Source of the DNA: Polaribacter sp.
Lineage (GTDB): Bacteria > Bacteroidota > Bacteroidia > Flavobacteriales > Flavobacteriaceae
DNA: 64,000 nt
Direction: 5' to 3'
Assembly: GCA_023254055.1 (NCBI GenBank)
Contig: JALQYN010000052.1
Span: 38,831-102,830 of the forward strand
Part shown: one piece after another, positions 30,204-40,067 of the stretch
How the letters are laid out: each line of letters begins with the position of its first letter
How positions within the stretch are numbered: the first letter of the stretch is position 1
Notes under the pieces: model-generated
The model's input: only the letters and a program-made list of their open reading frames with translations
Databases searched by the model: none
What the model was told of the DNA's origin: nothing
Program-made: the position numbers and the translations under genes

Positions 30204-31547
30204 TTATTTTAATGGGATGTTTAATGCGTTTTCTAATGCTGTTTTTTTTGCGATTACATCTAGCATTGATTGAATATAATTTTGTTGTTGAGTGTATAAT
30301 TGGTTTTGCGCTTGAGACAATTCAAAACTTGTAGATACGCCTTCAAAGAATTTTATTTGTTGCTTTTTTTCTATTCTTTGAGCTAATTCTAAATTTTGCT
30401 TTGCAGATTGATATTGTTCAATACTAAACTTATAATCGCTTTTTGCAGCGGCAGCTTTTAAGTTTAATTGTTCTCTAATTTCTAACAGTTGTATTTCTGC
30501 ATTGTCTAACTCAAATTTTGCTTGTCTTGTTTTTGCTCTTCTGTTAAAACTACTAAAAATTGGAATGTCTAAACTAACACCTAATAAAGAGGAATTATAC
30601 CATGTTTGATCTCTTCTAAAAAAGTCGAAAGAATTTGCATTTCCGGCATAACCATAATTAACAAATGCTCTTAAAGAAGGCAGTGCTTTAGATTTCTCTA
30701 GAAGAACCAATAATCTATTTCCTTCTTTATTGTTTTCTGCAATTTTATAATCTATATGATTTGCTACATTAAATGTTTTAGCTAAAAGACTTAAGTCAAT
30801 ATTTTCTAATATTAGAGAATCTAAATTATCTTTTAGAGCAATTTTTTCATCGATTAAATTTCCCATAGTTATATTTAGCATTTTATACCCAATATCTCTT
30901 AATCTTATGGTTTTATTTAATTGACTTTTTACAGTTGTTAAAGTAATTTTTAATTGCTCAACATCTTCTTCTTCAGTTAAACCATTCTTGTAAATTTTCT
31001 CAGTATCTGAGAGTGTTTTTTCTAAGATCTTTAAATTACTTCTAAGAATTTCAATACTTTTTTCTGCTATCAATACATTTCCGTATGCATTTATAACCGC
31101 TTCTCTAATACTTAATTCTGTTTTTTCTTTTGCTTGTTTTGAGATGTTTAAATATGTTTTTGCAGATTGTAATCCAACAATATAAGATCCATCAAAAATT
31201 AATTGATTTAAGGTAATTGCCGCATTTACATTTTGCTTTGTTCCAAAAGTAACAGGAATAAAGGTTCCTGCTGGTCCACCCGTAATTTCTGCTGGCAATA
31301 ATGATATTTGTTGTTTTAACCATTGTTGGTAATCTACTTTTGCGCTAATTTTTGGCAAACCAATAGTTGTAGTTTCCCATTGCTTTTCTTTTGCAGCTAG
31401 CACATTGTTATTTGCTTTTTTTGCGTTATAGTTATTTTTTATGGCAAAATCTATGGCTTCATTTAAAGAAAACTCTTTCGTTTTTTCTTGTGAAAAACCA
31501 AGTGCGATAAAGCATAAACTAAAAATTAGTATTAATTTATTTTGCAT
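30204..31547 (-). CDS. TolC family outer membrane protein
   Basis: Signal peptide; coiled-coil OEP repeats; operon with MFP and RND. Confidence 0.92.
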   Translation of the reverse strand: MQNKLILIFSLCFIALGFSQEKTKEFSLNEAIDFAIKNNYNAKKANNNVLAAKEKQWETTTIGLPKISAKVDYQQWLKQQISLLPAEITGGPAGTFIPVTFGTKQNVNAAITLNQLIFDGSYIVGLQSAKTYLNISKQAKEKTELSIREAVINAYGNVLIAEKSIEILRSNLKILEKTLSDTEKIYKNGLTEEEDVEQLKITLTTVKSQLNKTIRLRDIGYKMLNITMGNLIDEKIALKDNLDSLILENIDLSLLAKTFNVANHIDYKIAENNKEGNRLLVLLEKSKALPSLRAFVNYGYAGNANSFDFFRRDQTWYNSSLLGVSLDIPIFSSFNRRAKTRQAKFELDNAEIQLLEIREQLNLKAAAAKSDYKFSIEQYQSAKQNLELAQRIEKKQQIKFFEGVSTSFELSQAQNQLYTQQQNYIQSMLDVIAKKTALENALNIPLK

Positions 31548-32157
31548 TTTTTTTTGATTGATTGTTTGTTATAATTTCATTTAATTTAATAATTCCTTTT
31601 TCTGTACAAATCCCTCTTAAGTGATATTCTAAGTAGAAATTCAAAATTTTATTCATAGAAAATTGTTTTAGCGGAAATAACTCTACGTCTTTTAATCCAA
31701 CCATGCCATGAAAATAAATTCTTGAGATAAAATCCAAATCAATTGTGTCTCTATAAAAACCTAAAGCTACTCCACGTTTTAAATTCTGAATAACGCAATC
31801 TTGCATAATGTCAAATTGTTTGCTTTTTATAGTTGCGTATATTTTAGGATAATACTTTTGCAATTGATACTGTGGAGATGCTTTTTCGTCCTTTAAGTAC
31901 TCCATAGAAAAACGTTTTATTTCATAGAGTTCATCAATTGGATTCTCTTCTCTGCTACAAATGATATTAATTCCAGTACAAATATTTTCAAAAACCGAAT
32001 CAGTTACTTCTTTTACCAAATCTGTTTTATTACTAAAATGAGTGTAAATTGTTTTTTTAGAAACACCTAATTCATTTGCAATATCATCCATTGTAACGCT
32101 TTTAAACCCTAGGGTTAAAAACATTTCAACTGATTTATGTAATATTTTACCTTTCAT
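31537..32157 (-). CDS. TetR/AcrR family transcriptional regulator
   Basis: TMDDIANELGVSKKTIYTHFSNKTDLV; start taken at MKGKILHKSVEMF rather than the ORF-track start 32196. Confidence 0.92.
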   Translation of the reverse strand: MKGKILHKSVEMFLTLGFKSVTMDDIANELGVSKKTIYTHFSNKTDLVKEVTDSVFENICTGINIICSREENPIDELYEIKRFSMEYLKDEKASPQYQLQKYYPKIYATIKSKQFDIMQDCVIQNLKRGVALGFYRDTIDLDFISRIYFHGMVGLKDVELFPLKQFSMNKILNFYLEYHLRGICTEKGIIKLNEIITNNQSKKNAK

Positions 32158-32166
32158 AATAGGGCG

Positions 32167-32174
32167 CAAATATA
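32167..32174 (-). promoter_or_regulatory. -7 element TATATTTG of the tetR-efflux operon (TTG -33 at 32194-32196)
   Basis: TTG-N19-TAnnTTTG exact. Confidence 0.65.
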
Positions 32175-32179
32175 CAACA

Positions 32180-32207
32180 GGAAACTTTAAAAACAATAAA
32201 AGTTTCC
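32180..32207. promoter_or_regulatory. Candidate TetR operator (9-bp perfect palindrome)
   Basis: GGAAACTTT-N10-AAAGTTTCC overlapping the -33 region. Confidence 0.6.
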
Positions 32208-32257
32208 AAAGTTTTTACAATTATTTAACATTGGAGTAGAGAATGCAAAATCTTTGT

Positions 32258-32265
32258 TACATTTG
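32258..32265 (+). promoter_or_regulatory. -7 element TACATTTG of the polyprenyl synthetase gene
   Basis: TAnnTTTG match inside the ORF-track N-terminal extension. Confidence 0.5.
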
Positions 32266-32283
32266 CTCTTTAAAATTATCACT

Positions 32284-33255
32284 TTGGATTTATCAAAATT
32301 TCAACAAGAATTTTTATCCTATAAAGAGGAACAAAACCTAACAAAAGAGCCTAATAATCTCTACGAACCTATACGCTACATATTAAGTTTAGGAGGAAAA
32401 AAAATTCGCCCTGTTTTAACTTTAATGGCGGCAAGTTTATTTTCTTCTGATTATAAAAAAGCCCTTCCGGCTGCTTATGCAATTGAAATGTTTCATAATT
32501 TCACACTGGTTCATGATGACATTATGGATGATGCGCCCCTTAGAAGAGGCCAGCAAACTGTACATGAAAAATGGAATATTAATTCTGGAATATTATCTGG
32601 TGATGCGATGTTAATTTTAGCCTATCAATATTTTGAGAATTATCCGCCTATCGTTTTTCAAAAACTTGCTAAATTATTTAGTAAAACGGCTATTGAAGTT
32701 TGTGACGGACAACAACTAGATGTCGATTTTGAAACAAGAAATGACGTTTCTATTGAAGAATATATTAAAATGATTTCTCTTAAAACATCTGTTTTAATTG
32801 GAGCCGCATTAAAAATGGGAGCAATTGTAGCTGAATCTAGTGAAAAAGACGCAGCTATTTTATACGAGTTTGGATTGAACTTAGGAATTGCATTTCAATT
32901 ACAAGATGATTATTTAGACACCTTCGGAAACCCTGAAACTTTCGGAAAACAAGTTGGCGGAGATATTATTGAAAACAAAAAAACATACTTGTTTTTAAAA
33001 GCATTAGAATTAGCTTCTCCAGAAGATAAAACGTTGTTAAATAACCTTTATGAATCTAAGTTAGAAGACAATGACAAAAAAATAAAACAGGTTAAAGAGG
33101 TTTTTAATAAATATCAAATCCCTGTTTTTATAAAAGGCCAAATAAACGATTATAGTCAAAAAGCATTTTCGGTTTTAGAAAGCATAAACATTTCTGATAC
33201 AGCGAAAAATGGATTGCTGCAGTTTGGCAAAGCATTAATGACACGTAACGTGTAA
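32284..33255 (+). CDS. Polyprenyl (octaprenyl-type) diphosphate synthase
   Basis: GGKKIRPVLTLMAA, LVHDDIMDDAPLRRG, FQLQDDYLD; start taken at TTG (MDLSKFQQEF), ORF track begins 32254. Confidence 0.92.
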   Translation: MDLSKFQQEFLSYKEEQNLTKEPNNLYEPIRYILSLGGKKIRPVLTLMAASLFSSDYKKALPAAYAIEMFHNFTLVHDDIMDDAPLRRGQQTVHEKWNINSGILSGDAMLILAYQYFENYPPIVFQKLAKLFSKTAIEVCDGQQLDVDFETRNDVSIEEYIKMISLKTSVLIGAALKMGAIVAESSEKDAAILYEFGLNLGIAFQLQDDYLDTFGNPETFGKQVGGDIIENKKTYLFLKALELASPEDKTLLNNLYESKLEDNDKKIKQVKEVFNKYQIPVFIKGQINDYSQKAFSVLESINISDTAKNGLLQFGKALMTRNV

Positions 33256-33317
33256 AGAAAATATATTTTTAGTTTGGTGTAATTCAAAAAAGATAGTAGT
33301 TTTGCCAAACTTTAGTG

Positions 33318-33391
33318 GGACCCATAGCTCAGTTGGTTAGAGCACCTGACTCATAATCAGGGGGTCGAAGGTTCGAGCCCTTCTGGGTCCA
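33318..33391 (+). tRNA. tRNA with CAU anticodon (elongator Met or Ile2)
   Basis: Cloverleaf GGACCCA-TA-GCTC...CCTGA-CTCATAA-TCAGG-GGGTC-GAAGG-TTCGAGC-CCTTC-TGGGTCC-A; CCA not encoded. Confidence 0.93.
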
Positions 33392-33422
33392 CTTTTTTAT
33401 AATAGAATTAAGATTTTATCCT

Positions 33423-33430
33423 TATCTTTG
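33423..33430 (+). promoter_or_regulatory. -7 element TATCTTTG of the PID-CTERM gene
   Basis: Exact TAnnTTTG. Confidence 0.6.
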
Positions 33431-33481
33431 TAGTAGTTATTTGTATTGCTACAAATAACACAAACTTAATTTGTTTCAAAA

Positions 33482-33667
33482 GTGAAAAACAAAACTAAAA
33501 TAGTGTTATTAATTGCTGTACTTCTTTGTACAACGATTTCTTTTGGACAAATAGTTCCACCTCCTATTCCACCACCACCACCACCAGGATTGCCAATCGA
33601 TGGAGGGGTTTTGTTCCTTTTAATTTCTGGAGTTTTTTTAGGTATCTATAAACTAAAGAAGAATTAG
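33482..33667 (+). CDS. Small PID-CTERM-type sorting-signal protein (61 aa, GTG start)
   Basis: Signal peptide, polyproline segment, then LPIDGGVLFLLISGVFLGIYKLKKN (PIDGG + TM + basic tail). Confidence 0.75.
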   Translation: MKNKTKIVLLIAVLLCTTISFGQIVPPPIPPPPPPGLPIDGGVLFLLISGVFLGIYKLKKN

Positions 33668-34254
33668 TTTTTTAACGCATTTAGTTTTACAACATATTTT
33701 CCTAATACATCAAACTCTAAGTTTACTTTGTCTCCTTTTTTTAATTGATTAAACGTTGTGTGTTCTTTAGTAAACGGAATTATAGCAACACTAAATTCAT
33801 ATTCTTTAGAATTAACAACCGTTAAGCTAACTCCGTTAACTGTTATTGATCCTTTTTCTATCGTTAAGTTATTGCTTTGTGGATCATACGTAAACGTAAA
33901 TACGGTGCTTCCGTTTTGTTCAATAATAGAAGAGCAAACACCTGTTTCATCTACATGCCCTTGCACTATATGTCCGTCTAATCGATCACCAAGTTTCATT
34001 GCTCGCTCAAGGTTTATTTTTTCTCCAACACCTAAACTACCTAAGGCTGTTTTAGCTATGGTTTCTTTAATCGCTGTAACTGTATATTCATCATTTTGTA
34101 TATCAACAACGGTTAAACAAACCCCATTATGAGCCACACTTTGATCTACTTTCAACTCGTTTGTAAAACTGCTCTTAACGGTTAAGTGGATATTGTCTTT
34201 TTCTTTAGCTATTTTTCTTACTTCTCCTAAGCTCTCAATAATTCCAGTAAACAT
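33664..34254 (-). CDS. ribE: Riboflavin synthase alpha chain
   Basis: MFTGIIESLGEV; duplicated lumazine-binding domains (GVCLTVV / GVSLTVV). Confidence 0.95.
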   Translation of the reverse strand: MFTGIIESLGEVRKIAKEKDNIHLTVKSSFTNELKVDQSVAHNGVCLTVVDIQNDEYTVTAIKETIAKTALGSLGVGEKINLERAMKLGDRLDGHIVQGHVDETGVCSSIIEQNGSTVFTFTYDPQSNNLTIEKGSITVNGVSLTVVNSKEYEFSVAIIPFTKEHTTFNQLKKGDKVNLEFDVLGKYVVKLNALKN

Positions 34255-34315
34255 AGATTCTAAATTTTATTTAGTTATTTTTGCATGAATCAAAACTAAT
34301 AATATTGAATCATAA

Positions 34316-35353
34316 ATGATGGATAAATTAGAAAAAATAGTTGTGGGAATCTCAATTGGAGATTTAAATGGAATCGGAATTGAAATCATTTTAAAAACTT
34401 TTGAAGACAAAAGGATGTTAGATTTTTGTACTCCAGTAATTTTTGGCTCTACAAGAAGTATTACATATCACAAAAAACTTTTAAATTCAGAAACGCAAAT
34501 TCACGGCATCACATCGATAGAACAATTGGTACATAACAAAGTAAATTTACTAAACATTTGGAAAGAAGACGTTGAGTTTGAAATTGGAAATGCTACCAAA
34601 ATTTCTGGTCAATATGCCTTTAAATCTTTAGCATCTGCTGTTAAAAATTTAAAAGAAAGCAGTATTGATGTTTTACTAACTGCGCCTATAAATAAAGACA
34701 CAATACAATCAGAAAATTTTAATTTTCCCGGACATACAGAGTACTTAGAAAATGAATTAGAAGGCGAAAGTTTAATGATTTTAATTGCTGATAGTTTAAG
34801 AGTTGGATTGATAACAGGCCACATTCCTATTTCTAAAATTTCTGAAACAATCACTCCTGAATTGATTAAACAGAAAGTTGAAATTATGCACACCTCTCTG
34901 ATCCAAGATTTCGGAATTAGCAAACCAAAAATTGCAATCCTTGGATTAAATCCACATTGCGGAGATAAAGGTGTTATTGGTAAAGAAGATGATGAAATTA
35001 TTAGACCAACCGTTAACGAAATAAAGGAAACCGGTAAATTGGTTTTTGGTCCTTATGCTGCAGATGGTTTTTTTGGATCGAACACCTACAAACAGTTTGA
35101 TGGAGTTTTAGCAATGTATCACGATCAAGGGTTAGCGCCGTTTAAAGCATTGTCTTTTGGAAATGGTGTGAATTATACCGCAGGGCTATCAAAAATAAGA
35201 ACTTCTCCAGATCATGGAACTGCATTTGAAATTGCTGGAAAAAACGAAGCGAATCATACTTCTTTTAAGGAAGCTCTTTTTACAGCAATCGAAATTTATA
35301 GAAAAAGAGAAGAGTATACGAACTTAACGGTTAATGTCCTTGAAGTGAAATAA
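34316..35353 (+). CDS. pdxA: 4-hydroxythreonine-4-phosphate dehydrogenase
   Basis: VGISIGDLNGIGIEIILK; APINKDTIQ; GLNPHCGDKG; YHDQGLAPFKAL. Confidence 0.95.
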   Translation: MMDKLEKIVVGISIGDLNGIGIEIILKTFEDKRMLDFCTPVIFGSTRSITYHKKLLNSETQIHGITSIEQLVHNKVNLLNIWKEDVEFEIGNATKISGQYAFKSLASAVKNLKESSIDVLLTAPINKDTIQSENFNFPGHTEYLENELEGESLMILIADSLRVGLITGHIPISKISETITPELIKQKVEIMHTSLIQDFGISKPKIAILGLNPHCGDKGVIGKEDDEIIRPTVNEIKETGKLVFGPYAADGFFGSNTYKQFDGVLAMYHDQGLAPFKALSFGNGVNYTAGLSKIRTSPDHGTAFEIAGKNEANHTSFKEALFTAIEIYRKREEYTNLTVNVLEVK

Positions 35354-35405
35354 ATAAGGTAAATTTCTTTTTTAAAGATTCTTTATTTAATAAAACAATT
35401 TTTTA

Positions 35406-35413
35406 TATCTTTG
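35406..35413 (+). promoter_or_regulatory. -7 element TATCTTTG upstream of DUF177-rpmF
   Basis: TAnnTTTG match. Confidence 0.5.
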
Positions 35414-35435
35414 CACGCTCAAATTGATTTTGTAG

Positions 35436-35972
35436 ATGAAAGACTTGAAACAATTTAATATCCAATATATAGGGTTAAAGGAAGAGAGTCATTTATTTGA
35501 ATATCAAATTGGAAAATCGTTCTTTGACGCTTTTAATTTTGACGAATTTTTTGACGCAAACATTTCGGTTGCTTTAACACTAGATAAGAAAAGTACGCTT
35601 TTAAACTTATCTTTTAAAGCACAAGGTACTATAAATGTAACCTGCGATGTTAGTGGAGAACCTTTTGATCAAGAGATTGAAACCGCACTGCAATTAATTG
35701 TAAAATTTGGAGAAGAATACAATGATGATAATGAAGAAATATTAATTCTTCCCTATTCAGAATTTCAATTAAACGTTGCTCAATACATTTATGAAATGAT
35801 TGTATTATCGGCTCCAACAAAAAGAGTTCATCCTAAAGTTTTAGATGGCTCAATGGAATCAGAAGCATTAAAGAAACTAGAAAAATTAAGAGTAAAAGAA
35901 CAAAAAACTACAGAAAATGTAGACCCAAGATGGGATAAATTAAAAAGTTTAATAACAGAAAAAAAGACATAA
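35436..35972 (+). CDS. YceD/DUF177 family protein
   Basis: Conserved position 5' of rpm[27 protein letters not shown]. Confidence 0.88.
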   Translation: MKDLKQFNIQYIGLKEESHLFEYQIGKSFFDAFNFDEFFDANISVALTLDKKSTLLNLSFKAQGTINVTCDVSGEPFDQEIETALQLIVKFGEEYNDDNEEILILPYSEFQLNVAQYIYEMIVLSAPTKRVHPKVLDGSMESEALKKLEKLRVKEQKTTENVDPRWDKLKSLITEKKT

Positions 35973-35973
35973 A

Positions 35974-36168
35974 ATGGCACATCCAAAGAGAAAAATATCA
36001 AAAACTAGAAGAGATAAGAGAAGAACTCATTACAAAGCTAGCGTTCCTCAAATTGCCGTAGACCCAACAACTGGTGAAGCTCATTTATATCATAGAGCAC
36101 ATTGGCATGAAGGAAAATTATACTACAGAGGTCAAGTTGTACTAGAATCTGCTACTGCAGAAGCTTAA
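35974..36168 (+). CDS. rpmF: 50S ribosomal protein L32
   Basis: [22 protein letters not shown]. Confidence 0.97.
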   Translation: MAHPKRKISKTRRDKRRTHYKASVPQIAVDPTTGEAHLYHRAHWHEGKLYYRGQVVLESATAEA

Positions 36169-36190
36169 TACATTTTACATAAAGCATATA

Positions 36191-36219
36191 AAACTCTCTA
36201 TTTTTGAGAGTTTTTTTTG
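36191..36219 (+). terminator. Rho-independent terminator after rpmF
   Basis: aactctctatttttgagagttttttttg. Confidence 0.75.
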
Positions 36220-36333
36220 TTTTTTAACCAATTCCTAATGATTTTTGATGCTTTTTACTCAAAAATGTAAAAAAAATTTCATTTCTTTGGATATTGCTTT
36301 AAAAAGCTTCCTACTAATAATTAAGGTAAAAAT

Positions 36334-37335
36334 ATGACAAAAATAACTGCAGCAATTACAGCAGTAGGAAAATATGTTCCCGACTATATTCTAACCAACA
36401 AAGAGCTAGAAACTATGGTTGATACCAATGATGAATGGATAACATCAAGAACCGGTATAAAAGAAAGGAGAATATTAAAAGAAGAAGGAAAAGGAACTTC
36501 TTACATGGCAATTAAAGCCGCAGAAAACCTACTTAAAAAATCCAACAAAAACCCTTTAGACATTGACTTGGTAATTGTAGCAACAGCTACTCCTGATTTA
36601 CCCGTAGCGTCTACAGCTGCATATGTTGCTACAGAAATAGGTGCAACAAATGCGTTTTCATATGATTTACAAGCAGCATGTTCAAGCTTTTTATATGGCA
36701 TGTCTACAGCTTCAAGTTATATAGAGTCTGGTCGATACAAAAACATATTGCTTATTGGAGCAGATAAAATGTCTTCAATTATAGATTATACAGATAGAGC
36801 AACTTGCATTATTTTTGGTGATGGTGCTGGAGCTGTTTTATTTGAACCAAATAATGAAGGTCTTGGGTTACAAGATGAATATCATAGAAGTGACGGAAAC
36901 GGAAGAGAGTTCCTGAAAATTGATGCGGGTGGTTCAATATTACCTACTTCAGAAGAAACCTTAAAGAACAAACAGCATTCTGTACACCAAGAAGGAAGAA
37001 CCGTATTTAAATTTGCGGTTTCTAATATGGCAGATGTGGCAGAAAAAATGCTAACTAGAAACAACTTGGTAAAAGAAGACATTCAATGGTTGGCACCGCA
37101 TCAAGCAAACAATAGAATTATTGAAGCCACTGCAAATAGAGTTGGCTTAGAAAGCGATAAAGTAATGGTTAATATTCACAAGTATGGAAATACAACTTCT
37201 GGTACTTTACCGTTATTATTAGCAGATTACGAAAATCAATTAAAAAAAGGAGATAATATAATTTTTGCCGCTTTTGGAGGTGGTTTCACTTGGGGAGCTA
37301 TCTATTTAAAATGGGCATATAACACACAAAATTAA
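36334..37335 (+). CDS. fabH: 3-oxoacyl-ACP synthase III
   Basis: TNDEWITSRTGIKERR; DLQAACSSFLYG; PHQANNRIIEA; GNTTSGTLPLLL. Confidence 0.95.
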   Translation: MTKITAAITAVGKYVPDYILTNKELETMVDTNDEWITSRTGIKERRILKEEGKGTSYMAIKAAENLLKKSNKNPLDIDLVIVATATPDLPVASTAAYVATEIGATNAFSYDLQAACSSFLYGMSTASSYIESGRYKNILLIGADKMSSIIDYTDRATCIIFGDGAGAVLFEPNNEGLGLQDEYHRSDGNGREFLKIDAGGSILPTSEETLKNKQHSVHQEGRTVFKFAVSNMADVAEKMLTRNNLVKEDIQWLAPHQANNRIIEATANRVGLESDKVMVNIHKYGNTTSGTLPLLLADYENQLKKGDNIIFAAFGGGFTWGAIYLKWAYNTQN

Positions 37336-37354
37336 CAACTAAAAATTAAGAATA

Positions 37355-37831
37355 ATGGATATCAAAGAAATTCAAAATCTTATAAAATTTGTAGCAAAAT
37401 CTGGTGCAAGTGAAGTAAAGCTAGAAATGGAAGATGTAAAAATCACCATTAAAACAGGTTCTTCAAAAACAGAAACAACTATTGTACAAGCAAACCCAAT
37501 GACGCAAATGCCTGTTCAGGCAGCTGCTCCTGTTGCTACTGAAGCTGCTGCTCCTGTAACACCAGCTGCAAGCACAGATGAAAACTCAAACTATTTAACA
37601 ATTAAGTCTCCAATCATTGGAACTTTTTACAGAAAGCCTTCTCCAGACAAACCATCTTTTGTAGAAGTAGGAGATACTATCAATTCTGGTGACACCGTTT
37701 GTGTGATAGAAGCAATGAAATTATTTAACGAAATTGAGTCTGAAATTTCAGGTAAAATCGTTAAAGTATTGGTTGACGATTCTTCACCTGTAGAATTTGA
37801 TCAACCTTTATTCTTAGTAGACCCATCATAA
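37355..37831 (+). CDS. accB: Biotin carboxyl carrier protein of acetyl-CoA carboxylase
   Basis: Ala/Pro linker; CVIEAMKLFNEIESE biotinyl motif. Confidence 0.96.
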   Translation: MDIKEIQNLIKFVAKSGASEVKLEMEDVKITIKTGSSKTETTIVQANPMTQMPVQAAAPVATEAAAPVTPAASTDENSNYLTIKSPIIGTFYRKPSPDKPSFVEVGDTINSGDTVCVIEAMKLFNEIESEISGKIVKVLVDDSSPVEFDQPLFLVDPS

Positions 37832-37898
37832 TTTAATATCGATTGAATAAATTGTTTTATCAATTCTAATTCAGTTGAACATTACTAATAAAAAAAGT

Positions 37899-39239
37899 AT
37901 GTTTAAAAAAGTATTAATAGCAAATAGAGGTGAAATTGCATTGCGTGTAATTAGAACTTGTAAAGAAATGGGAATCAAAACCGTTGCAGTATACTCTACT
38001 GCAGATTCTGAAAGTTTACATGTTAAGTTTGCAGACGAGGCAGTTTGTATCGGTCCTCCACCAAGTAATGAATCTTATTTAAAAATGTCAAATATTATAG
38101 CTGCTGCAGAAATTACAAATGCAGATGCTATACATCCTGGATATGGATTTTTATCCGAGAATGCTAAGTTTTCAAACTTATGTGCCGAACACGGAATTAA
38201 ATTTATTGGTGCTACAGGTGATATGATTGATAAAATGGGAGATAAAGCTTCTGCCAAAGCAACAATGATTGCAGCTGGTGTTCCATGTATTCCGGGTTCT
38301 GAAGGAATTATCGAAGATTTTGATGAATGTGAAAAATTAGCTCATGAATTTGGTTTTCCTGTAATGCTAAAAGCTACTGCTGGTGGTGGTGGAAAAGGAA
38401 TGCGTGCCGTTTGGAAAGATGAAGATTTACAAGATGCTTGGGATTCTGCAAGACAAGAAGCAAAAGCTGCTTTTGGTAATGACGGAATGTATTTAGAAAA
38501 ATTAATTGAAGAACCAAGACATATCGAGATTCAGATTGTTGGAGATTCATACGGAAAAGCTTGTCATTTATCAGAAAGAGATTGTTCTGTGCAACGTCGT
38601 CATCAAAAGTTAACTGAAGAAACTCCTTCTCCATTTATGACAGACGAATTGCGTTTAGCTATGGGTGATGCTGCAGTTAAAGCCTCGGAATATATAAAAT
38701 ACGAAGGTGCTGGTACTGTTGAGTTTTTAGTTGATAAGCACAGAAATTTCTACTTTATGGAAATGAATACGCGTATTCAAGTAGAACATCCAATTACAGA
38801 ACAAGTTATTGACTTCGATTTAATTCGTGAACAAATTCTAGTTGCAGCAGGAGTTCCTGTTTCTGGTAAAAATTATCTTCCAAAAATGCACTCTATTGAA
38901 TGTAGAATAAATGCTGAAGACCCATACAACAACTTTAGACCAGCGCCAGGAAAAATTACAACTTTTCATGCACCTGGAGGGCACGGAGTTAGAATCGACA
39001 CACATGTTTACGCAGGATATTCTATTCCGCCAAACTACGATTCTATGATTGCTAAATTAATTGTAACTGCTCAAACAAGAGAAGAAGCTATTAATAAAAT
39101 GAAAAGAGCTTTAGATGAATTTGTAATTGAAGGTGTAAAAACAACCATTCCATTTCATAGACAATTAATGGTGCATCCAGACTATATTTCAGGAAATTAC
39201 ACTACAAAATTCATGGAAAATTTCGAAATGAAACTGTAA
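37899..39239 (+). CDS. accC: Biotin carboxylase subunit of acetyl-CoA carboxylase
   Basis: [35 protein letters not shown]; start refined from ORF-track 37875. Confidence 0.96.
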   Translation: MFKKVLIANRGEIALRVIRTCKEMGIKTVAVYSTADSESLHVKFADEAVCIGPPPSNESYLKMSNIIAAAEITNADAIHPGYGFLSENAKFSNLCAEHGIKFIGATGDMIDKMGDKASAKATMIAAGVPCIPGSEGIIEDFDECEKLAHEFGFPVMLKATAGGGGKGMRAVWKDEDLQDAWDSARQEAKAAFGNDGMYLEKLIEEPRHIEIQIVGDSYGKACHLSERDCSVQRRHQKLTEETPSPFMTDELRLAMGDAAVKASEYIKYEGAGTVEFLVDKHRNFYFMEMNTRIQVEHPITEQVIDFDLIREQILVAAGVPVSGKNYLPKMHSIECRINAEDPYNNFRPAPGKITTFHAPGGHGVRIDTHVYAGYSIPPNYDSMIAKLIVTAQTREEAINKMKRALDEFVIEGVKTTIPFHRQLMVHPDYISGNYTTKFMENFEMKL

Positions 39240-39272
39240 ATCAAGTATTTAGTTTAATAGTTAAATAAAAAG

Positions 39273-39306
39273 TTAGGATATAGTTATATATCCTAATTTT
39301 TTTTAT
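39273..39306 (+). terminator. Rho-independent terminator of the acc operon
   Basis: TTAGGATATAgttaTATATCCTAA followed by T-run. Confidence 0.75.
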
Positions 39307-39346
39307 ATTTACACATAATAAAATCAACTAAATACATCCTTAAGCT

Positions 39347-39808
39347 ATGATTAATAAAGTAAAAATCGATGGTATTGATAAAATCATCATAAAAAACCTA
39401 GTTAATGATGCTCGAACACCTATTTTAACTATTGCTAAAGAAGTTGGAATTTCTGGTGCTGCTATTCATCAAAGATTAAAAAAATTGGAAGCTTCTAAGT
39501 TAATAGTAGGTTCTAAAATGATACTAAATCCCAAAGCACTAGGCTATACAACTACTGCTTTTGTAGGTGTTTTCTTAGATTCGGCTAGTATGTACTCATC
39601 TGCCATCAAAAAATTAGAAGAAATACCAGAAATAGTAGAAAGTCATTACACAACAGGTAATTATGCTATTTTTATTAAAATATTATGTAAAAATAATCAA
39701 GATTTAATGCATTTGTTAAATCAAGATATTCAAAAAATAAAAGGAGTTGCTAGAACTGAAACCTTTATTTCACTGGATCAACAAATAGATAGACAGATAA
39801 CTATTTGA
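39347..39808 (+). CDS. Lrp/AsnC family transcriptional regulator
   Basis: DKIIIKNLVNDARTPILTIAKEVGISGAAIHQRLKKLE. Confidence 0.92.
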   Translation: MINKVKIDGIDKIIIKNLVNDARTPILTIAKEVGISGAAIHQRLKKLEASKLIVGSKMILNPKALGYTTTAFVGVFLDSASMYSSAIKKLEEIPEIVESHYTTGNYAIFIKILCKNNQDLMHLLNQDIQKIKGVARTETFISLDQQIDRQITI

Positions 39809-39826
39809 TTTTTAGCACATATAAAT

Positions 39827-39859
39827 AAAAAAGCCTTAACTAAATGTTAAGGCTTTTTT
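39827..39859. terminator. Bidirectional-type terminator between the lrp gene and tRNA-Asn
   Basis: aaaaaagccttaactaaatgttaaggctttttt. Confidence 0.85.
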
Positions 39860-39860
39860 G

Positions 39861-39934
39861 CTCCTCCTCTAGGGCTCGAACCTAGGACCCTCTGATTAAC
39901 AGTCAGATGCTCTAACCAACTGAGCTAAGGAGGA
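39861..39934 (-). tRNA. tRNA-Asn (GUU)
   Basis: Reverse complement TCCTCCTTAGCTCAGTTGGTTAGAGCATCTGACTGTTAATCAGAGGGTCCTAGGTTCGAGCCCTAGAGGAGGAG folds as a cloverleaf. Confidence 0.96.
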
Positions 39935-40067
39935 GTTTGCAAGACTAAAAGTTTTGCGAGTGCAAATATAAATCTTTTTAAAAAACCGCCAAATTTTTTT
40001 CAAGAAAAAAGAAAGAAATATTCATTCAATAAATTAAAAAAAGAAAGCTCATTTTTAGCAAAAGTTG

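Noticed and set aside
33758-34132. 124-aa plus ORF antisense to ribE
   Set aside because: Antisense of a strongly conserved gene; no independent start signals.
227-39934. Presence of asnS, an asparaginase and tRNA-Asn in one window as a possible Asn-linked system
   Set aside because: Genes are 7-32 kb apart, in unrelated operons; most likely coincidence.
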